Source of the DNA: Arcuatula senhousia | Taxonomy: Eukaryota; Mollusca; Bivalvia; Mytilida; Mytilidae | Length of the DNA stretch: 64,000 nucleotides | Assembly: GCA_963971305.1 (NCBI GenBank) | Contig: OZ020313.1 | Location: 21,215,260-21,279,259, forward strand | Direction of reading: 5' to 3' | Shown here: positions 22,305 through 34,551 of the stretch, in pieces | How the letters are laid out: every line of letters starts with the position of its first letter | Position numbering within the stretch: position 1 is the stretch's first letter | Translations under genes and position numbers: made by a program | The notes under the pieces: generated by a model | What the model saw: the letters and a program-made list of their open reading frames with translations, nothing else | Database searches by the model: none | What the model was told of the DNA's origin: nothing

Positions 22305-22660
22305 GAGATTCCATGTCATGCCATGGAATTCCATGTCATGCCATGGAATTCCATGTTGTTCCATGTCACATGGAAATGATTTTCTCTGACAAAACCGACA
22401 TGGAAAACGTGTTTCAATACTCCATGTCATGCCATGGAATTCCATGTCGTGCCATGGAATTCCATGTCGTTCCATGGCATTCCATGTCATTCCATGGAAT
22501 TCCATGTCGTTCCATGTTGTTCCATGGCATTCCATGTCACTCTAATTTTTCACATGGAAATTATTTTTTTCTGTATAAAAACGACATGGAAAAAGTGTTT
22601 CAATACTCCATGGAATTCCATCTTGCAACTTTCCATGGCATTCCATAGAATTCCATGGAA
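22305..22660. repeat. Right CCATGG/GGAATTCC array of the foldback-like element
   Basis: Units CCATGTCATGCCATGGAATT and variants, in inverse orientation to 14680-14885; about 15 units interrupted by cacatggaaatgatttt-type spacers. It runs to the terminal CTAGGGACGGG at 22664-22674. Confidence 0.9.
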
Positions 22661-22869
22661 ATTCTAGGGACGGGTATTCCGACTCACGACATTCACCTTT
22701 ACATCTTTCAATTCCTCCGTAATGTATTTGGCTTTTTTATCAGACATTTGGGATTGATCATCACAGTTCGCAGTTTTGTCATTACCTCTATAACATTGAA
22801 ATGTTTGTCAATGGTGCAATGTAAAATAAAATGAACCATAAATACAGTTATTTTAGAAGATAACCTTAC

Positions 22870-22980
22870 GAGTTATGTGGACAGATGGACGGACAGACAG
22901 ACGGACTGACAGACAGACAGACAGACAGACAGGAGGTTTCCTATATACCCCCCCAAAACTTTGTTTGCGGGGGGTATAAA
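22870..22980 (+). repeat. F6 repeat 3' end: GACA microsatellite plus terminal hairpin
   Basis: (GGACAGAC)n at about 22880-22932 is followed by a 10-bp stem, TATACCCCCC (22944-22953) with GGGGGGTATA (22969-22978), and A bases. This is the same 3' plan as families F1-F5. The 5' part of the copy is not obvious. Confidence 0.6.
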
Positions 22981-23184
22981 TATATGTCTGTTTCCTGCTT
23001 CCCTACCTACCCTATTTTTTTCCCCTACCCTTAAGTTTTTATTAACATTTTGGAACAAGCACTGTTAAAGTTGGGATTGCTTCCCCATTGACTCAATGTA
23101 CCGGTAAAATTATTTTGTAAAAAAAAAATTCCTACCTACCTACCCTTATTTTTAAGAGAAGGAAGCAGGAAACAAACATATATT
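22981..23184. mobile_element. Short inverted-repeat element (about 205 bp)
   Basis: Left tatatgtctgtttcctgctt and right ggaagcaggaaacaaacata are inverted copies; both arms continue into CCTACCTACCC / GGGTAGG-type runs. MITE-like; the target duplication is not clear. Confidence 0.55.
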
Positions 23185-23251
23185 TTGTTTTGGCTTAAAC
23201 ATCGTTATTAATTAATAAGAGCCCAACCTTTTACATGAGTTGTAACATTAA

Positions 23252-24436
23252 CAAGAGGCTCCCAGGAGCCTGAATTGCTGAATTGGTATTGATGTCGACC
23301 CTATAAAATAATTTTCTAGAGCAAAATGAGCTCAACACTTAAGCAAGTAACAGCTTATCTCTATCTACTATAGTTTCATTCTGTAGCCATAGGCCCAAAT
23401 CATGAAAAAATGTTATTTTAGGGGCCATAACCCCTATAAGGGGTTATCTGACATTTTCGACCCAATGAAAACTTTTGTAGCGCTAAATGAACTGAACATT
23501 TAAGCAAGCAACAGCCTTCTCTTTCTGCTATAGTTATCATTCTATAGGCCGAAAACATGAAAAACATCATTTTAGGGGCCGTTACCCCTATAAAGGGTCA
23601 TCTGATAACTTTGATCTTACGGAGACTTTTGAAGAGCTAAATGAACTGAACATTTAAGCAAGCAACAGCTTCTCTTTATCTGCTATAGTTTTCATTCCAT
23701 AGGCCAAAAACATGAAAGAACGTTATTTTAGGGGCAGAAACCCCTATAAGGGGACATCTGACAACTTTGACCCTATGGAGACTTTTGTAGAGCTAAATAA
23801 GCTGAACATTTAAGCAAGCAACAGCTTCTCTCTATCTGCTACAGTTTTCATTCCATAGGCCAAAAATATGAAAAAACATTATTTTAGGGGCTGTATCCCG
23901 TTTAAGGGGTCATCTGACAACTTCGACCCCATGGAGACTTTTGTAGGGCTAAATGAGCTGAACATTTAAGCAAGCAACAACTTTTCTCTATCTGTCATAG
24001 TTTTCATTCTAGAAGCAAAAAACATGAAAAAATGCTATTTTTCACCTTTAAGGGGCCGTTACTCCTATAAGGTGTCATCTGACAACTTTGACCTATTGGA
24101 GACTTTTGTAGAGCTTTTGATGCTGAAGCAGAAGCATGGCATCAGATTTCATCTATCTCTTACACTTTTTGATTTACAAGGCAAAAACAGTAGTCTGACC
24201 CCCCCCCCCCCCCCCTGGTCTATTTTTAGTAACGGCGGCCATGTAGTTTGGACAGCGGTCACAATTTGTGCAATCTTGGTAGAGGACATCCAATAGATGA
24301 AGCGTGCAAAGTTTCAAAGCTGAATCCCTTCAGTCCTTTTGGAGGAGAAGATTTTCAAAGAAAAGTTAATGACGACGACGACGACGGACGCCAAGTGATG
24401 GTAGTAGCTCACATGGACCTTCGGTCCAGGTGAGCT
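23252..24436 (+). mobile_element. F1 repeat, full-length (1,185 bp)
   Basis: Starts CAAGAGGCTCCCAGGAGCC and ends with the (GACGAC)n tract, GCCAAGTGATGG and the hairpin AGCTCAC (24406-24412) with GTGAGCT (24430-24436), inner stem GGACC-TTC-GGTCC, then five A. The interior is about five tandem units of roughly 150 bp plus a 17-C tract (24199-24215) within the conserved 3' part. Confidence 0.88.
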
Positions 24437-25224
24437 AAAAATGGGAACTTGATTTTTTGTTCTTATCAGGATATGTTTAACAAAATATAATGCCTTTTAG
24501 TTAATCACTACCTTTAAGGTAAACGAATGAACAAAGCGATTTTGCAATTTACCATGTACAAAGTCTAATGATCATCAAAGCAGCAATCATAAGTAGGTAA
24601 CTCTACGTTTGTGCCTCTGGAGCATTCTTTGTTTACTGTTTTAATAAACCAATGTCATGTCGTAAAAATGATGAAATTTTTAAACGATTTAAACATTTTA
24701 TACTCCCGCTTCCAACAAGAAGAGGGGTATAATGTTTTACCCTTGTCCGTTGTTTGCCCGTAACAAATTTTCGTTACTTTTTAATGCAATTGCATAACGT
24801 ACAGATCGAAAAAATTTACACATAGCTTATTCTCATTGTATCATTCAAAGGCTGTATAGCAATTTTATGCTCTTCCTCTTTTTCTGAATACTTAGGTTTG
24901 TACATATAGTGGTCATCCATGTAAACTTTCAGTCACAATTTTCTAAGCTACTACATGATGCAGATATCAGATATTTTGCATGTAGCTTTATTCTATAGTA
25001 CCATATGGCGTAAACCACTTTGATACTCCTACGCCTTTTCTTCCTGATAACCTTATACTTAATTAAGTTTTTACCCAATGCATGATTTTGGAAGCAGGTA
25101 TATACCCAGTGAGCAGAATTACTTAAGAAAGATTGTTTTAAAGATGAACACAATTAGTAAAGCAGTACCATGTATGTAAAAGAAAAATTGTAACTTATTT
25201 TTGATCTTACGGTATTAACTTCAA
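24437..25224. other. Non-repetitive intergenic or intronic stretch
   Basis: I see no exon or RNA gene. TATACTCCCGCTTCC near 24701 followed by GAGGGGTATAATG resembles the 5' end of an F6-like family, but no matching 3' end is present. Confidence 0.4.
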
Positions 25225-25763
25225 TAAAAGAGGCTCCCAGGAGCCTGAATCGCTCACCTTGTATTCGATGATACTTATTAAGCCGTATATTTTAACAAAG
25301 GACTGCTACTCTGTCGAATAATCAATCTTAAAATTCTAAGGGAAACAACCCCTATCAACAAAGGTCTTACAACTTTGACCCCATTACATAATTTTTAGAT
25401 CTTTATGTGCTTAACCATGTGCAATTTAAATTTTTCAAATATCTTGTATAGCTTTCAAGATATAAGTCTAAAAAGAGCAAAATTTGAGAAAAAAAACAAG
25501 AAAAAGGGCAATAACTCCTACAACCATTGTCAGATCTTCTTCAAAACGTCAGTGCAGGTAGATCTTGATGTGCTGATCATTATTACCCAAACAGAATTTT
25601 AATATCTGTTACCATTTTTGAGCAATTTGCAAAAAACTGCAATTTACCCTTATGTTCTATTTTTAGCCATGGCGGCCATGTTTTTTGTCAAATCAAAATT
25701 TCGAACGATAATTTTGTAGACAACAAGCGGTTTCAAAGAAGTAGATTTTTGAAAAGTTGAACA
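25225..25763 (+). mobile_element. F1 repeat, 3'-truncated
   Basis: Begins AAAGAGGCTCCCAGGAGCC (first C lost) and resembles the copy at 4303 (ctcaccttgtattcgatgat). It breaks off at gaaaagttgaac, where an F5 repeat begins; no terminal hairpin follows. Confidence 0.75.
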
Positions 25764-27759
25764 TAAACTGTTAACACAGAGACATGTCTCGCCTGTCGCA
25801 ACTGGACACAGTATAAAATGAAGTAAAAATCCTCCTTAAACTGATCTTAACTGATGCTTAAGCAGCTGCATACCAAATATAAATGGTGAACCATAACTGC
25901 TTTATATAAAACACTCATGACAAAGGAAAAAACTTAACAAGAGGCTCCCAGGAGCCTGAATCGCTCACCTGACATATGTGCCTGAAGTCAAGGTTATTAG
26001 GCAAAATCTATTTGATGTTAAAAGAGTCATAAGATCAATTAGGGGGTCATCTGACAATATGGTGGATCTTAAGGTGCTGATCACTTTTGTACTCAATCAA
26101 AATCTAAATATATGTCACCCTTATAGAGTTATTAGCAAATAAATGCAGTTTAACCTAGTTTTCTATTTTTAGCCACAGCAGCCATGTTTTACAACCAATC
26201 AAAAATCCCCACATCAGTTCTATACACCTAATGCTAATAAACAACAATACTAAGTTTGGTTCCAATTTTTCAATGTAATGAGGAAATGCTGTTAAATGCT
26301 CAATTTTGACGTTCAAAGGGCAATAACTCCTCAAAGGAAAGGTCCTACAACATTGATCCTGTTACATATTTTGTAGATCTTGATGTGCTCAACAATATGC
26401 AATTTAAATTTCTCAAATATCTTGTATAGTTTTCAAGATATTGAGCTTAACAGGTGCAAAATTTGCAAGAAATCCACAAAAAGGGCAATAACTCCTACAT
26501 GGGTTGTTGGATTTTCTCCAAAATTTCAGAGCTGGTAGATCTTGAGGTGCTGATCACTTTTGTTCCCAATCAAAATTTTGAAATCTGTCACCGTTTTTGA
26601 GTTATTTGCAAAAAACTGCCATTTACCCCTATGTTCTATTTTTAGCCACAGCAGCTGTGTTTTACGACCAATCAAAAATCCCAACATCAGTTCTATACAC
26701 CTAATGCTAATGAACAACTACACCAAGTTTGGTTCCAATTGGACTTAAAGTGTCAGAGAAGTTCAACATATAAACGTCTTCAATGTAATGAGGAAATGCT
26801 GTTAAAATGCTCAATTTTGACGTTCTAAGGGCAATAACTCCTCAAAGGAAAGGTCCTACACCATTGACCCAATTACATATTTTGTAGATCTTGATGTGCT
26901 TAACAATATGCAATTCAAATTTCTCAAATATCTTGTATAGTTTTCAAGATATTGAGCTTAACAGGTGCAAAATTTGCAAGAAATCCACAAAAAGGGCAAT
27001 AACTCCTACATGGGTTGTTGGATTTTCTTCAAAATTTCAAAGCTGGTAGATCTTGACGTGCTGATCACTTTTGTTCCCAATCAAAATTTTGAAATCTGTC
27101 ACCGTTTTTGAGTTATTTGCAAAAAACTGCCATTTACCCCTATGTTCTATTTTTAGCCACAGTGGCCGTGTTTTACGACCAATCAAAAATCCCCACATCA
27201 GTGCTATACACCTAATGCTAATCAACAACAATACCAAGTTTGGTTCCAATTGGACTTAAAGTGTCAGAGGAGTTAACGTTTTCAATGTAATGAGGAAATG
27301 CTGTTAAAATGCTCAATTTTGACGTTCTAAGGGCAATAACTCCTAAAAGGAAAGGTCCTACAACGTTGACCCTATTACATATTTTGTAGATCTTGATGTG
27401 CTTAACAATATGCAATTAAAATTTCTCAAATATCTTGTATAGTTTTCGAGATATTGAGCTAAACAGGTGCAAAATTTGCAAGAAATCAACAAAAAGGGCA
27501 ATAACTCCTACATGGTTTGTTGGATTTTCTTCAAAATTTCAGGGTAGGTAGATCTTGAGGTGCTGATATCTGTAGCTGTTTTTGAGTTATTTGCAAAAAA
27601 CTGCATTTTACCCCTATGTTCTATTTTTAGCCATGGCGGCCATGTTTTACAACGAATCAAAAATCCCCACATCAGTTCTAAGCACCAAATGCTAATGAAC
27701 AACCATACCAAGTTTGGTTGCAATTGGACTTATGGTGTCAGAGGAGTTAAAGTTTTAAA

Positions 27760-29135
27760 CAAGAGGCTCCCAGGAGCCTGAATCGCTCACCTGGTCTTGA
27801 TGTTGACCCTATACTTTTGTAGAGCTAAATGAGCTGAACATTTAAGCAATCAACAGCTTTTCTCTACCTGCAATAGTTTTCATTCTAAAGGCCAAAAACA
27901 CCATTTTTCACCTATAAGGGGCAATAACCCCTATAAGGAGTCATCTGACAACTTTGACCCTATGGAGACTTTTGTAGAGCTAAATGAGCTGAACATTTAA
28001 GCAAGCAACAGCTAATCTCTATCTGCAATAGTTTTCATTCTGTAGGCCAAAAACATGAAAAATCGCTATTTTTCAGGGGCCGTAACCCCTATAAGGAGTC
28101 ATCTGACAACTTCGACCTTATGGAGACTTTTGTAAAGCTAAATGAGCTGAACATTTAAGCAAGCAACAACTAATCTCTATCTGCAATAGTTTTCATTCTG
28201 TAGGCCAAAAACATGAAAAATCGCTTTTTCAGGGGCAGTAACCCCTATAAGGGGTCATCTGACAACTTCGACCCTATGGAGAATTTTGTAGAGCTAAATG
28301 AGCTGAACATTTAAGCAAGCAACAGCTAATCTCTATCTGCAATAAGTTTCATTCTGTAGGACAAAAACATGAAAAATCGCTATTTTTCATGGGCCGTAAC
28401 CCCTATAAGGGGTCATCTGACAACTTGGACCCTATGGAGAATTTTGTAGAGCTAAATAAGCTGAACATTTAAGCATGCAACAGCTAATCTCTCTGTGCAA
28501 TAGTTTCCATTCTGTAGGACAAAAACATGAAAAAACGCTATTTTTCAAGGGCCGTAACCCCTATAAGAGGTCATCTGACAACTTCAACCCTATAGAGACT
28601 TTCGTAGAGCTAAATGAGCTAAACATTTAAGCAAGCAACAGCTAATCTCTATCTGCAATAGTTTTCATTCTGTAGGCCAAAAACATGAAAAATGGCTATT
28701 TTTCACCTTTAAGGGGCCGTAACCCCTATAAGGGGTCATCTGACAACTTCGACTCTAAAGAGACTTTTGTAGAGTTAAATGAGCTGAACATTTAAGCAAG
28801 CAACAGCAAATCTCTATCTGCAATAGTTTTCATTCTGTAGGCCAAAAACATGAAAAAATGCTATTTTTCACCTTTAAGGGGCCGTAACCCCTATAAGGGG
28901 TCATCTGACAACTTTGACCAAATGGAGACTTTTGTAGAGCTTTTGATGCTGAATCAGTAGCGTGGCCTCAGATTTCCTCTATCTAACGGCAGCCATGTTT
29001 TTTGACAGATCAAAAATCGAAACACACGTTTGGTGCAGGACACCCTAAGGATCAATCATACCAAGTTTCATTCAATTCTGTTCAGTAGTTTCAGAGGAGA
29101 AGATTTTTGAAAAATTGTTAACGGACGACGACGAC

Positions 29136-29197
<62 letters not shown>

Positions 29198-29246
29198 ACT
29201 CCAAGTGATGGCAATAGCTCACCTGGACCTTTGGTCCAGATGAGCT
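27760..29246 (+). mobile_element. F1 repeat nested in F1
   Basis: Starts CAAGAGGCTCCC, holds eight tandem units of about 165 bp (ctatggagacttttgtagagctaa...) and a long (GACGAC)n tract (about 29124-29196), ends TGGACC-TTT-GGTCCA then GATGAGCT. Uninterrupted sequence gttttaaaaagtttacgg at 32849 shows the empty site. Confidence 0.88.
29124..29196 (+). repeat. (GAC)n microsatellite
   Basis: About 24 GAC units with one AAC; it sits at the fixed microsatellite position just 5' of the F1 terminal hairpin. Confidence 0.95.
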
Positions 29247-29850
29247 AAAAATTTACGGACGGACGACGGACGACGGACGGACGACGGATGCCAAGTGATG
29301 ACAATGGCTCACATGACCCTTCGGGTCAGGTGAGCTAAAAAGTGTAAAATCTCAAAGTCGGTAGACTGTGACTGCAGGATCATACAGATAAAATACCTTT
29401 GAAATTGATCTGTACTGATGCTAATGCAAGTGGATACCCAATATCAATGATGTACCATAACTGCTTCATGTTAAACAGACTTAAGAAAAAAGGTTAACCT
29501 CGGCCAAGTCGGTGTAAAATTTCAAAGTCAGTAGACCGTGACTGCAGAAGCATACAGATGAAATGCTTTTGAAATTGATCTGTACTATTATGCTAATGCA
29601 AGTGCATACCCAATATCAATGGTGAACCATAACTGCTTCATGTTAAACAGACTTAAGAAACAAGAGGCTCCCAGGAGCCTGAATCGCTCATCTGACATAT
29701 GTGCCGGTAAAGGTTATTAGGCAAAATCTATTTGACGTTGAAAGGGTCATAAGATTAATAAGGGGTCATCTGACAATATGGTGGATCTTAAGGTACTGAT
29801 CACTCTTGTTCTCAATCAAAATCTAAATATCTGTCACCCTTTTTGAGTTA

Positions 29851-30605
29851 CAGTAGTCCCCCCTTTATAAGGCCACCCTTGTTGCCAAAGAAAAGTGGCC
29901 TTATAATGGAGGTGGCCTTTCCTGGGAGGGATTGCAATTTATTGGCCAATATCTAGAACTGACCTTCATTTCAAAGATCACTTCATAGTTATTGCATGTA
30001 TGTACATTAATTTCCCCACATATTAATTCCATTTTTGCCATCTTCCAGATGAACAGATTTGGTTTTTCTATTGAATTAAAATTTTTATTACAAGAATTGT
30101 TCAGAGCTTGGGTTCATTATTTTTCTTAATAACTTACTCAGGTTAATTACATGTAATCATTGACCTTTATTAACCTTAATTATATAAAGCCTGTAGACAT
30201 ATTGTCTGTTCACTAATTGAAATAAAAACACTTCATTTATATGTCTTGGAAGCCATGTAGATATTTTCATTATAATTTATATTAATTGTTGTAAAAATTG
30301 CCAAAATAAGATAAAATATAGTATTTAATAAGTCCAACAAACGGATAAACACACTACAACAGCATTATATATGCAATACATTCTTGATTTATATATTAAA
30401 AAAAGTGTAATTTTCTAAAAATTTTGGCCATAAATAGAGGTAATTTGACCATTTTTACATTGAAAAGGCTGGCCTCTGGCCGCAGCAGGGAGGTGGCCTC
30501 ATATGAGGGGTAATTTTGAATTAAAAGTGGTTGTTGCCAAAGAATTGTGGCCACATAAGGGGAGTGGCCTTATATGGGGGGTGGCCTTTAACGGGGGGAC
30601 TACTG
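29851..30605. mobile_element. Tc1/mariner-like MITE (755 bp)
   Basis: Ends CAGTAGTCCCCCC...AAGGCCACC are inverted copies. TA lies outside both ends, and the relative at 26130 reads gagttattagc where this copy is split, proving a TA duplication. CAGT ends and TA targets fit Tc1/mariner. The interior is AT-rich and has no ORF; GGCC-rich motifs (gtggcctta) repeat near both ends. Confidence 0.88.
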
Positions 30606-31172
30606 TATTAGCAAAAAAATGCAGTTTAACCTAATGTTCTATTTTTAGCCACAGCGGCCATGTTTTACAACCAATCAAAAATCCCCACATCAGTTCTATA
30701 CATCTAATGCTAATAAACAACAATACCAAGTTTGGTTCCAATTGGACTTATAGTGTGAGAGGAGTTAACGTTTTCAATGCAGTGAGGAAATGCTTTTTAA
30801 ATGCTCAATTTTGACGTTCTAAGGGCAATAACTCCTCAAAGGGAAAGTCCTACAACGTTGACCCTATTACATATTTTGTAGATCTTGGTGTGCTTAACAA
30901 TTTGCAATTTAAATTTCTCAAATATCTTGTATAGTTTTTAAGATATTGAGCTAAACAGGTGCAAAATCTGCAAAAAATCAACAACAAGAGGCTCCCAGGA
31001 GCCTGAATCGCTCACCTGACATATGTGCCTGAAGTAAAGGTTATAAGGCAAAATCTATTTAACGTTGAAAGGGTCATAAGATTAATAAGGGGGTCATCTG
31101 ACAATATGGTGGATCTAAAGGTGCTGATCACTTCTGTTCTCAATCAAAATCTAAAAATCTGTCACCCTTTTT

Positions 31173-32754
31173 AGCTCATCTGACCCGAAGGGTCATGTGA
31201 GCTATTGTCATCACTTGGCGTCCGTCGTCCGTCCGTCGTCCGTAAACTTTTTAAAATGTTAACTCCTCTGACACCATAAGTCCAATTGCAACCAAACTTG
31301 GTATGGTTGTTCATTAGCATTCAGTGCTTAGAACTGATGTGGGGATTTTTTATTCTTCGTAAAACATGTCCGCCATGGCTAAAAATAGAACAATGGGGTA
31401 AAATGCAGTTTTTTGCAAATAACTCAAAAACGGCTACAGATATCAAAATTCTGGCAAGGGTAATAATACCCCCTTCACATATACGATATTCTCTTACGAG
31501 TTGTTACAATTATCAAAATTTATAGTTTTACGAGTTCTTGCGAGATTTTCTACTAACCTTTTACGATCTATTCCCGAGTTGTCACGATTTCGTCAGTTGT
31601 GCGGAAATTTTTCGCACTCCCATCCAGAGACGATACGAATTTCATTTTCTAAGTGTTTACGAGCATGTTATGGTGCCTTTACGACGTCTTTACGAGTGAA
31701 ATGCAATATTGGAAATGATATCGTAACTTACTCGCAAACCACTCGTAAAAGAATTCCTTTGCGAGGTCTTCCCGAGTAAGTTACGAGTAAAGGGGAGTCA
31801 TTTACGATCTGTACGAGTTCTTAACGAGTTATTTGCGATGTGTTTACGAGTTAAATTATGACATTATTGTTTTTTCAACTCGTAAAAGTCTTACGAGGAT
31901 TTTTGACATGTCAAAAATCCTCGTAAAACTTTCACGAGTTCTTACGATTGTACACGAGCTAGAAAGACCTGTTTACGAGTAACAAAGAGTGATTTACGAG
32001 TCTTCGCGATCGATTAAGAGTTGAAAACTCGTAAGAACTCGTAAGGAAATCTCGTATATGTGAAGGGGGTATAAAAGTGATCAGCACCTCAAGATCTACC
32101 TACCCTGAAATTTTGAAGAAAATCCAACGACCCATGTAGGAGTTATTGCCCTTTTTGTGGATTTTTTGCAAATTTTGCACCCGTTTAGCTCAATTTCTTG
32201 AAAACTATACTAGATATTTGAGAAATTTAAATTGCATATTGTTAAGCACATCAAGATCTACAAATTATGTAACAGGGTCAACGTTGTAGGACCTTTCCTT
32301 TTAGGAGTTATTGCCCTTAGAACGTCAAAATTGAGCATTTTAACAGCATTTCCTCATTACATTGAAAACGTTAACTCCTCTGACACTTTAAGTCCAAATG
32401 GAACCAAACTTGGTATAGTTGTTTACTAGCATTAGGTGTATAGAACTGATGTGGGGATTTTTGATTGGTCGTAAAACATGGCGGCTGTGGCTTAAAATAG
32501 AACATTGGGGTAAATGGCAGTTTTTTGCAAATAACTCTAAAACGGTGACAGATTTCAAAATTTTGATTGGGAACAAAAGTGATCAGCACCTCAAGATCTA
32601 CCAGCTCTGAAAATTTGAAGAAAATCCAACAACCCATGTAGGAGTTATTGCCCTTTTTGTGGATTTTTTGCAAATTTTGCACCTGTTTAGCTCAATATCT
32701 TGAAAACTATACATGATATTTGAGAAATTTAAATTGCATATTGTTAAGCACATC
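31173..32754 (-). mobile_element. F1 repeat in inverted orientation, 5'-truncated
   Basis: On the minus strand it ends with TGACCC-TTC-GGGTCA, GATGAGCT and five A, inserted in the T5 (A5 on the minus strand) of the host copy. No CAAGAGG start is found at its other side. A Harbinger-like MITE sits inside. Confidence 0.8.
31467..32071. mobile_element. Harbinger-like MITE rich in TTACGAGT (605 bp)
   Basis: Inverted ends TACCCCCTTCACATATACGA, with TAA on both sides (31464-31466, 32072-32074), the TWA duplication typical of PIF/Harbinger. ACGAG/CTCGT occurs dozens of times in both orientations, including a perfect 36-bp palindrome at 31891-31926 centred on GACATGTC. No transposase. Open frames across it are chance. 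Confidence 0.82.
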
Positions 32755-33247
32755 AAAAATCCCCACATCAGCTCTAAGCACTGAATGCTAATGAACAACC
32801 ATACCAAGTTTGGTTGCAATTGGACTTATGGTGTCAGAGGAGTTTACGTTTTAAAAAGTTTACGGACGACGGACGATGGACGACGGACGACGGACGGACG
32901 ACGGATGCCAAGTGATGACAATAGCTCACATGACCCTTCAGGTCATATGAGCTAAAAAGGGCAATAACTCCTACATGGGATGTTGGATTTTCTTCAAAAT
33001 TTCAAGGTAGGTAGATCTTGAGGTGCTGACCACTTTTACTCTAGCCAGAATTTGATATCTCTAACCGTTTTTGAGCTATTTGCAAAAAACTGCATTTTAT
33101 TCCTATGTTCTATTTTTAGCCACTGCAGCCATGTATTACGACAAATCAAAAATCCCCACATCAGTTCTAAGCACTGAATGCTAATTAACAACAATACCAA
33201 GTTTGGTTGCAATTTGATTTATAGTGTCAGAGGAGTTAACGTTTTAA

Positions 33248-34482
33248 CAAGATTGCTACGCGTAGCCGCCGCATAAAAGTTGTGTGGTATGTCAATTCAA
33301 GCAATATATTCTCTGAGAAACGATAGAAATAGGTTGTCAAAATATGGGATGATCACCTATTAACAGTACCCTATCAGTGTGTAAAGTTTCAGCAACATCC
33401 GATCAGTTAGTATCCGAGGAGTTGCACCCACAAAAATGTATGATATAACAAAGTCCCATTTTTTGGACTGGAAAATCACTTCGTAAATAACTCGAAAACT
33501 GTAAATATTGTTTCAAATTTTTTTCCGTATTATTATAGAGGACCTTTTGTTCTATTAGCCTACAAAATTTCAGAACCCTGTGCACCTAGGTAAGCGAGAT
33601 ATTGGATGTCCTATATTTTGACCTTTCTTCCCCGTTTCCATGGAAACGGTGGCCATTTTGAAAATTTCAAATATGGGATGATCACCTACTAATAGTACCC
33701 TATCAGTGTGTAAAGTTTCAGCAACATCCATTCAGTAGTATCCAAGGAGTTGCACCCACAAAAACGTTTGACAAAGTCCCATTTTTCGGACTGAAAAATC
33801 ACAAACTTGTAAAAAAAACTCAAAAACCGTAAATATCGCTTCAAATTTTTTTCGTATTATTATAGAGTACCTTTTGCTCTATCAGCCTACAAAATTTCAG
33901 AACCCTGTGCACCTAGGTTACCAAGATATTGGATGTCCTATATTTTGACCTTTCTGCCCTGTTTCCATGGAAACGGCGGCCATTTTGAAAATTTCAAAAA
34001 TGGGTAGATCATCTACTAACAGTACCCTATCAGTGTGTAAAGTTTCAGCAACATCCGTTCAGTAGTGTCCGAGGAGTTGCACCCACAAAAACGTTTGACA
34101 AAGTCCCATTTTTTGACTGAAAAATCACAAATTCATAAATAACTCGAAAACCGTAAATATCGCTTCAAATTTTTTTTCCGTATTATTATAGAGTACCTTT
34201 TGCTCTATCAGCCTACAAAATTTCAGAACCCTGTGCACCTAGGTAACCGAGATATTGAGGTCCTATATTTTTACCTTTCTTCCCTGTTTCCATGGAAACG
34301 GCGGCCATTTTGAAATTTTCAAATATGGGATGATCATTTACTAATTGAACCCTATCAGTGTGTAAAGTTTCAGCAACATCCGTTCAGTAGTGTCCGAGGA
34401 GTTGCACTCACAAAAAACGTGACGGACGGACGGACAGGCGGAGACCATTACTAAGTCCCTCCGACGCGTTGCGGCGGGGGAC
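33248..34482 (+). mobile_element. F2 repeat (CAAGATTGCTACGCG ... GCGGGGGAC), 1,235 bp
   Basis: Starts CAAGATTGCTACGCGTAGCC (with the palindrome GCTACGCGTAGC), holds four units of about 330 bp (gatcacctattaacagtaccc...; tttccatggaaacgg), a (GACG)n tract at 34421-34435 and a terminal hairpin GTCCC (34455-34459) with GGGAC (34478-34482), then five A. Removing it plus AA restores gttttaaaaagtttacgg exactly as at 32849. Confidence 0.85.
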
Positions 34483-34551
34483 AAAAAGTTTACGGACGAC
34501 GGACGCCAAGTGATGACAAAAGCTCACATGACCCTTCGGGTCAGATGAGCT

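Larger units (their letters stand above)
14654..22674. mobile_element. 8-kb TA-flanked foldback-like element carrying a viroplasmin/PHD-type gene
   Basis: The ends are inverted copies (left CCCGTCCCTAGATTTTCCAT, right the same inward with one mismatch), each with TA outside (14652-14653, 22675-22676). Both ends run inward into arrays of CCATGG and GGAATTCC units in opposite orientation, making very long imperfect inverted repeats. Inside are further minisatellites, a 17-bp-arm hairpin, a gene (16278-17034) and a 1.8-kb duplication. I see no transposase, so the superfamily is open: the TA duplication suggests Tc1/mariner-like chemistry, the arrays suggest foldback elements. Confidence 0.75.
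25938..29336 (+). mobile_element. F1 repeat (subtype with about 510-bp units), itself interrupted
   Basis: Starts CAAGAGGCTCCC and ends (GACGGAC)n, then hairpin inner stem TGACCC-TTC-GGGTCA and GGTGAGCT. The first part holds units of roughly 510 bp (gttctatttttagccacag... repeats near 26160, 26635, 27150, 27620). A second F1 copy (27760-29246) is inserted just before its 3' end. Confidence 0.85.
25764..29660 (+). mobile_element. F5 repeat, interrupted and 3'-incomplete
   Basis: 25764-25937 (ataaactgttaacacagaga, GTCTCGCCTGTCGC) and 29337-29660 (gtgtaaaatctcaaagtcgg...) are contiguous in the intact copy at 61804-62890, so the F1 copy at 25938-29336 is an insertion in it. The end at 29660 is cut by another F1 insertion, and its 3' hairpin is not found after that. 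Confidence 0.75.
30985..32953 (+). mobile_element. F1 repeat inserted in F1, containing an inverted F1 piece
   Basis: Starts CAAGAGGCTCCC after atcaacaa and ends CAGGTCATATGAGCT before aaaaagggcaa; the relative at 27485 reads atcaacaaaaagggcaa, the empty site. Its middle is replaced by a minus-strand F1 copy (31173-32754). Confidence 0.85.
29661..34551 (+). mobile_element. F1 repeat, heavily interrupted host copy
   Basis: Starts CAAGAGGCTCCC and ends ACCCTTCGGGTCAGATGAGCT at 34551. It is split by a TA-flanked MITE (29851-30605), by another F1 copy (30985-32953) and by an F2 copy (33248-34482). All three junctions can be checked against uninterrupted relatives within the window. Confidence 0.82.

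Noticed and set aside
24024..24433. Open frames inside F1 copies (also in the 26526-32819 region and elsewhere)
   Set aside because: They lie in non-coding tandem units, appear in overlapping frames on both strands and change between copies.
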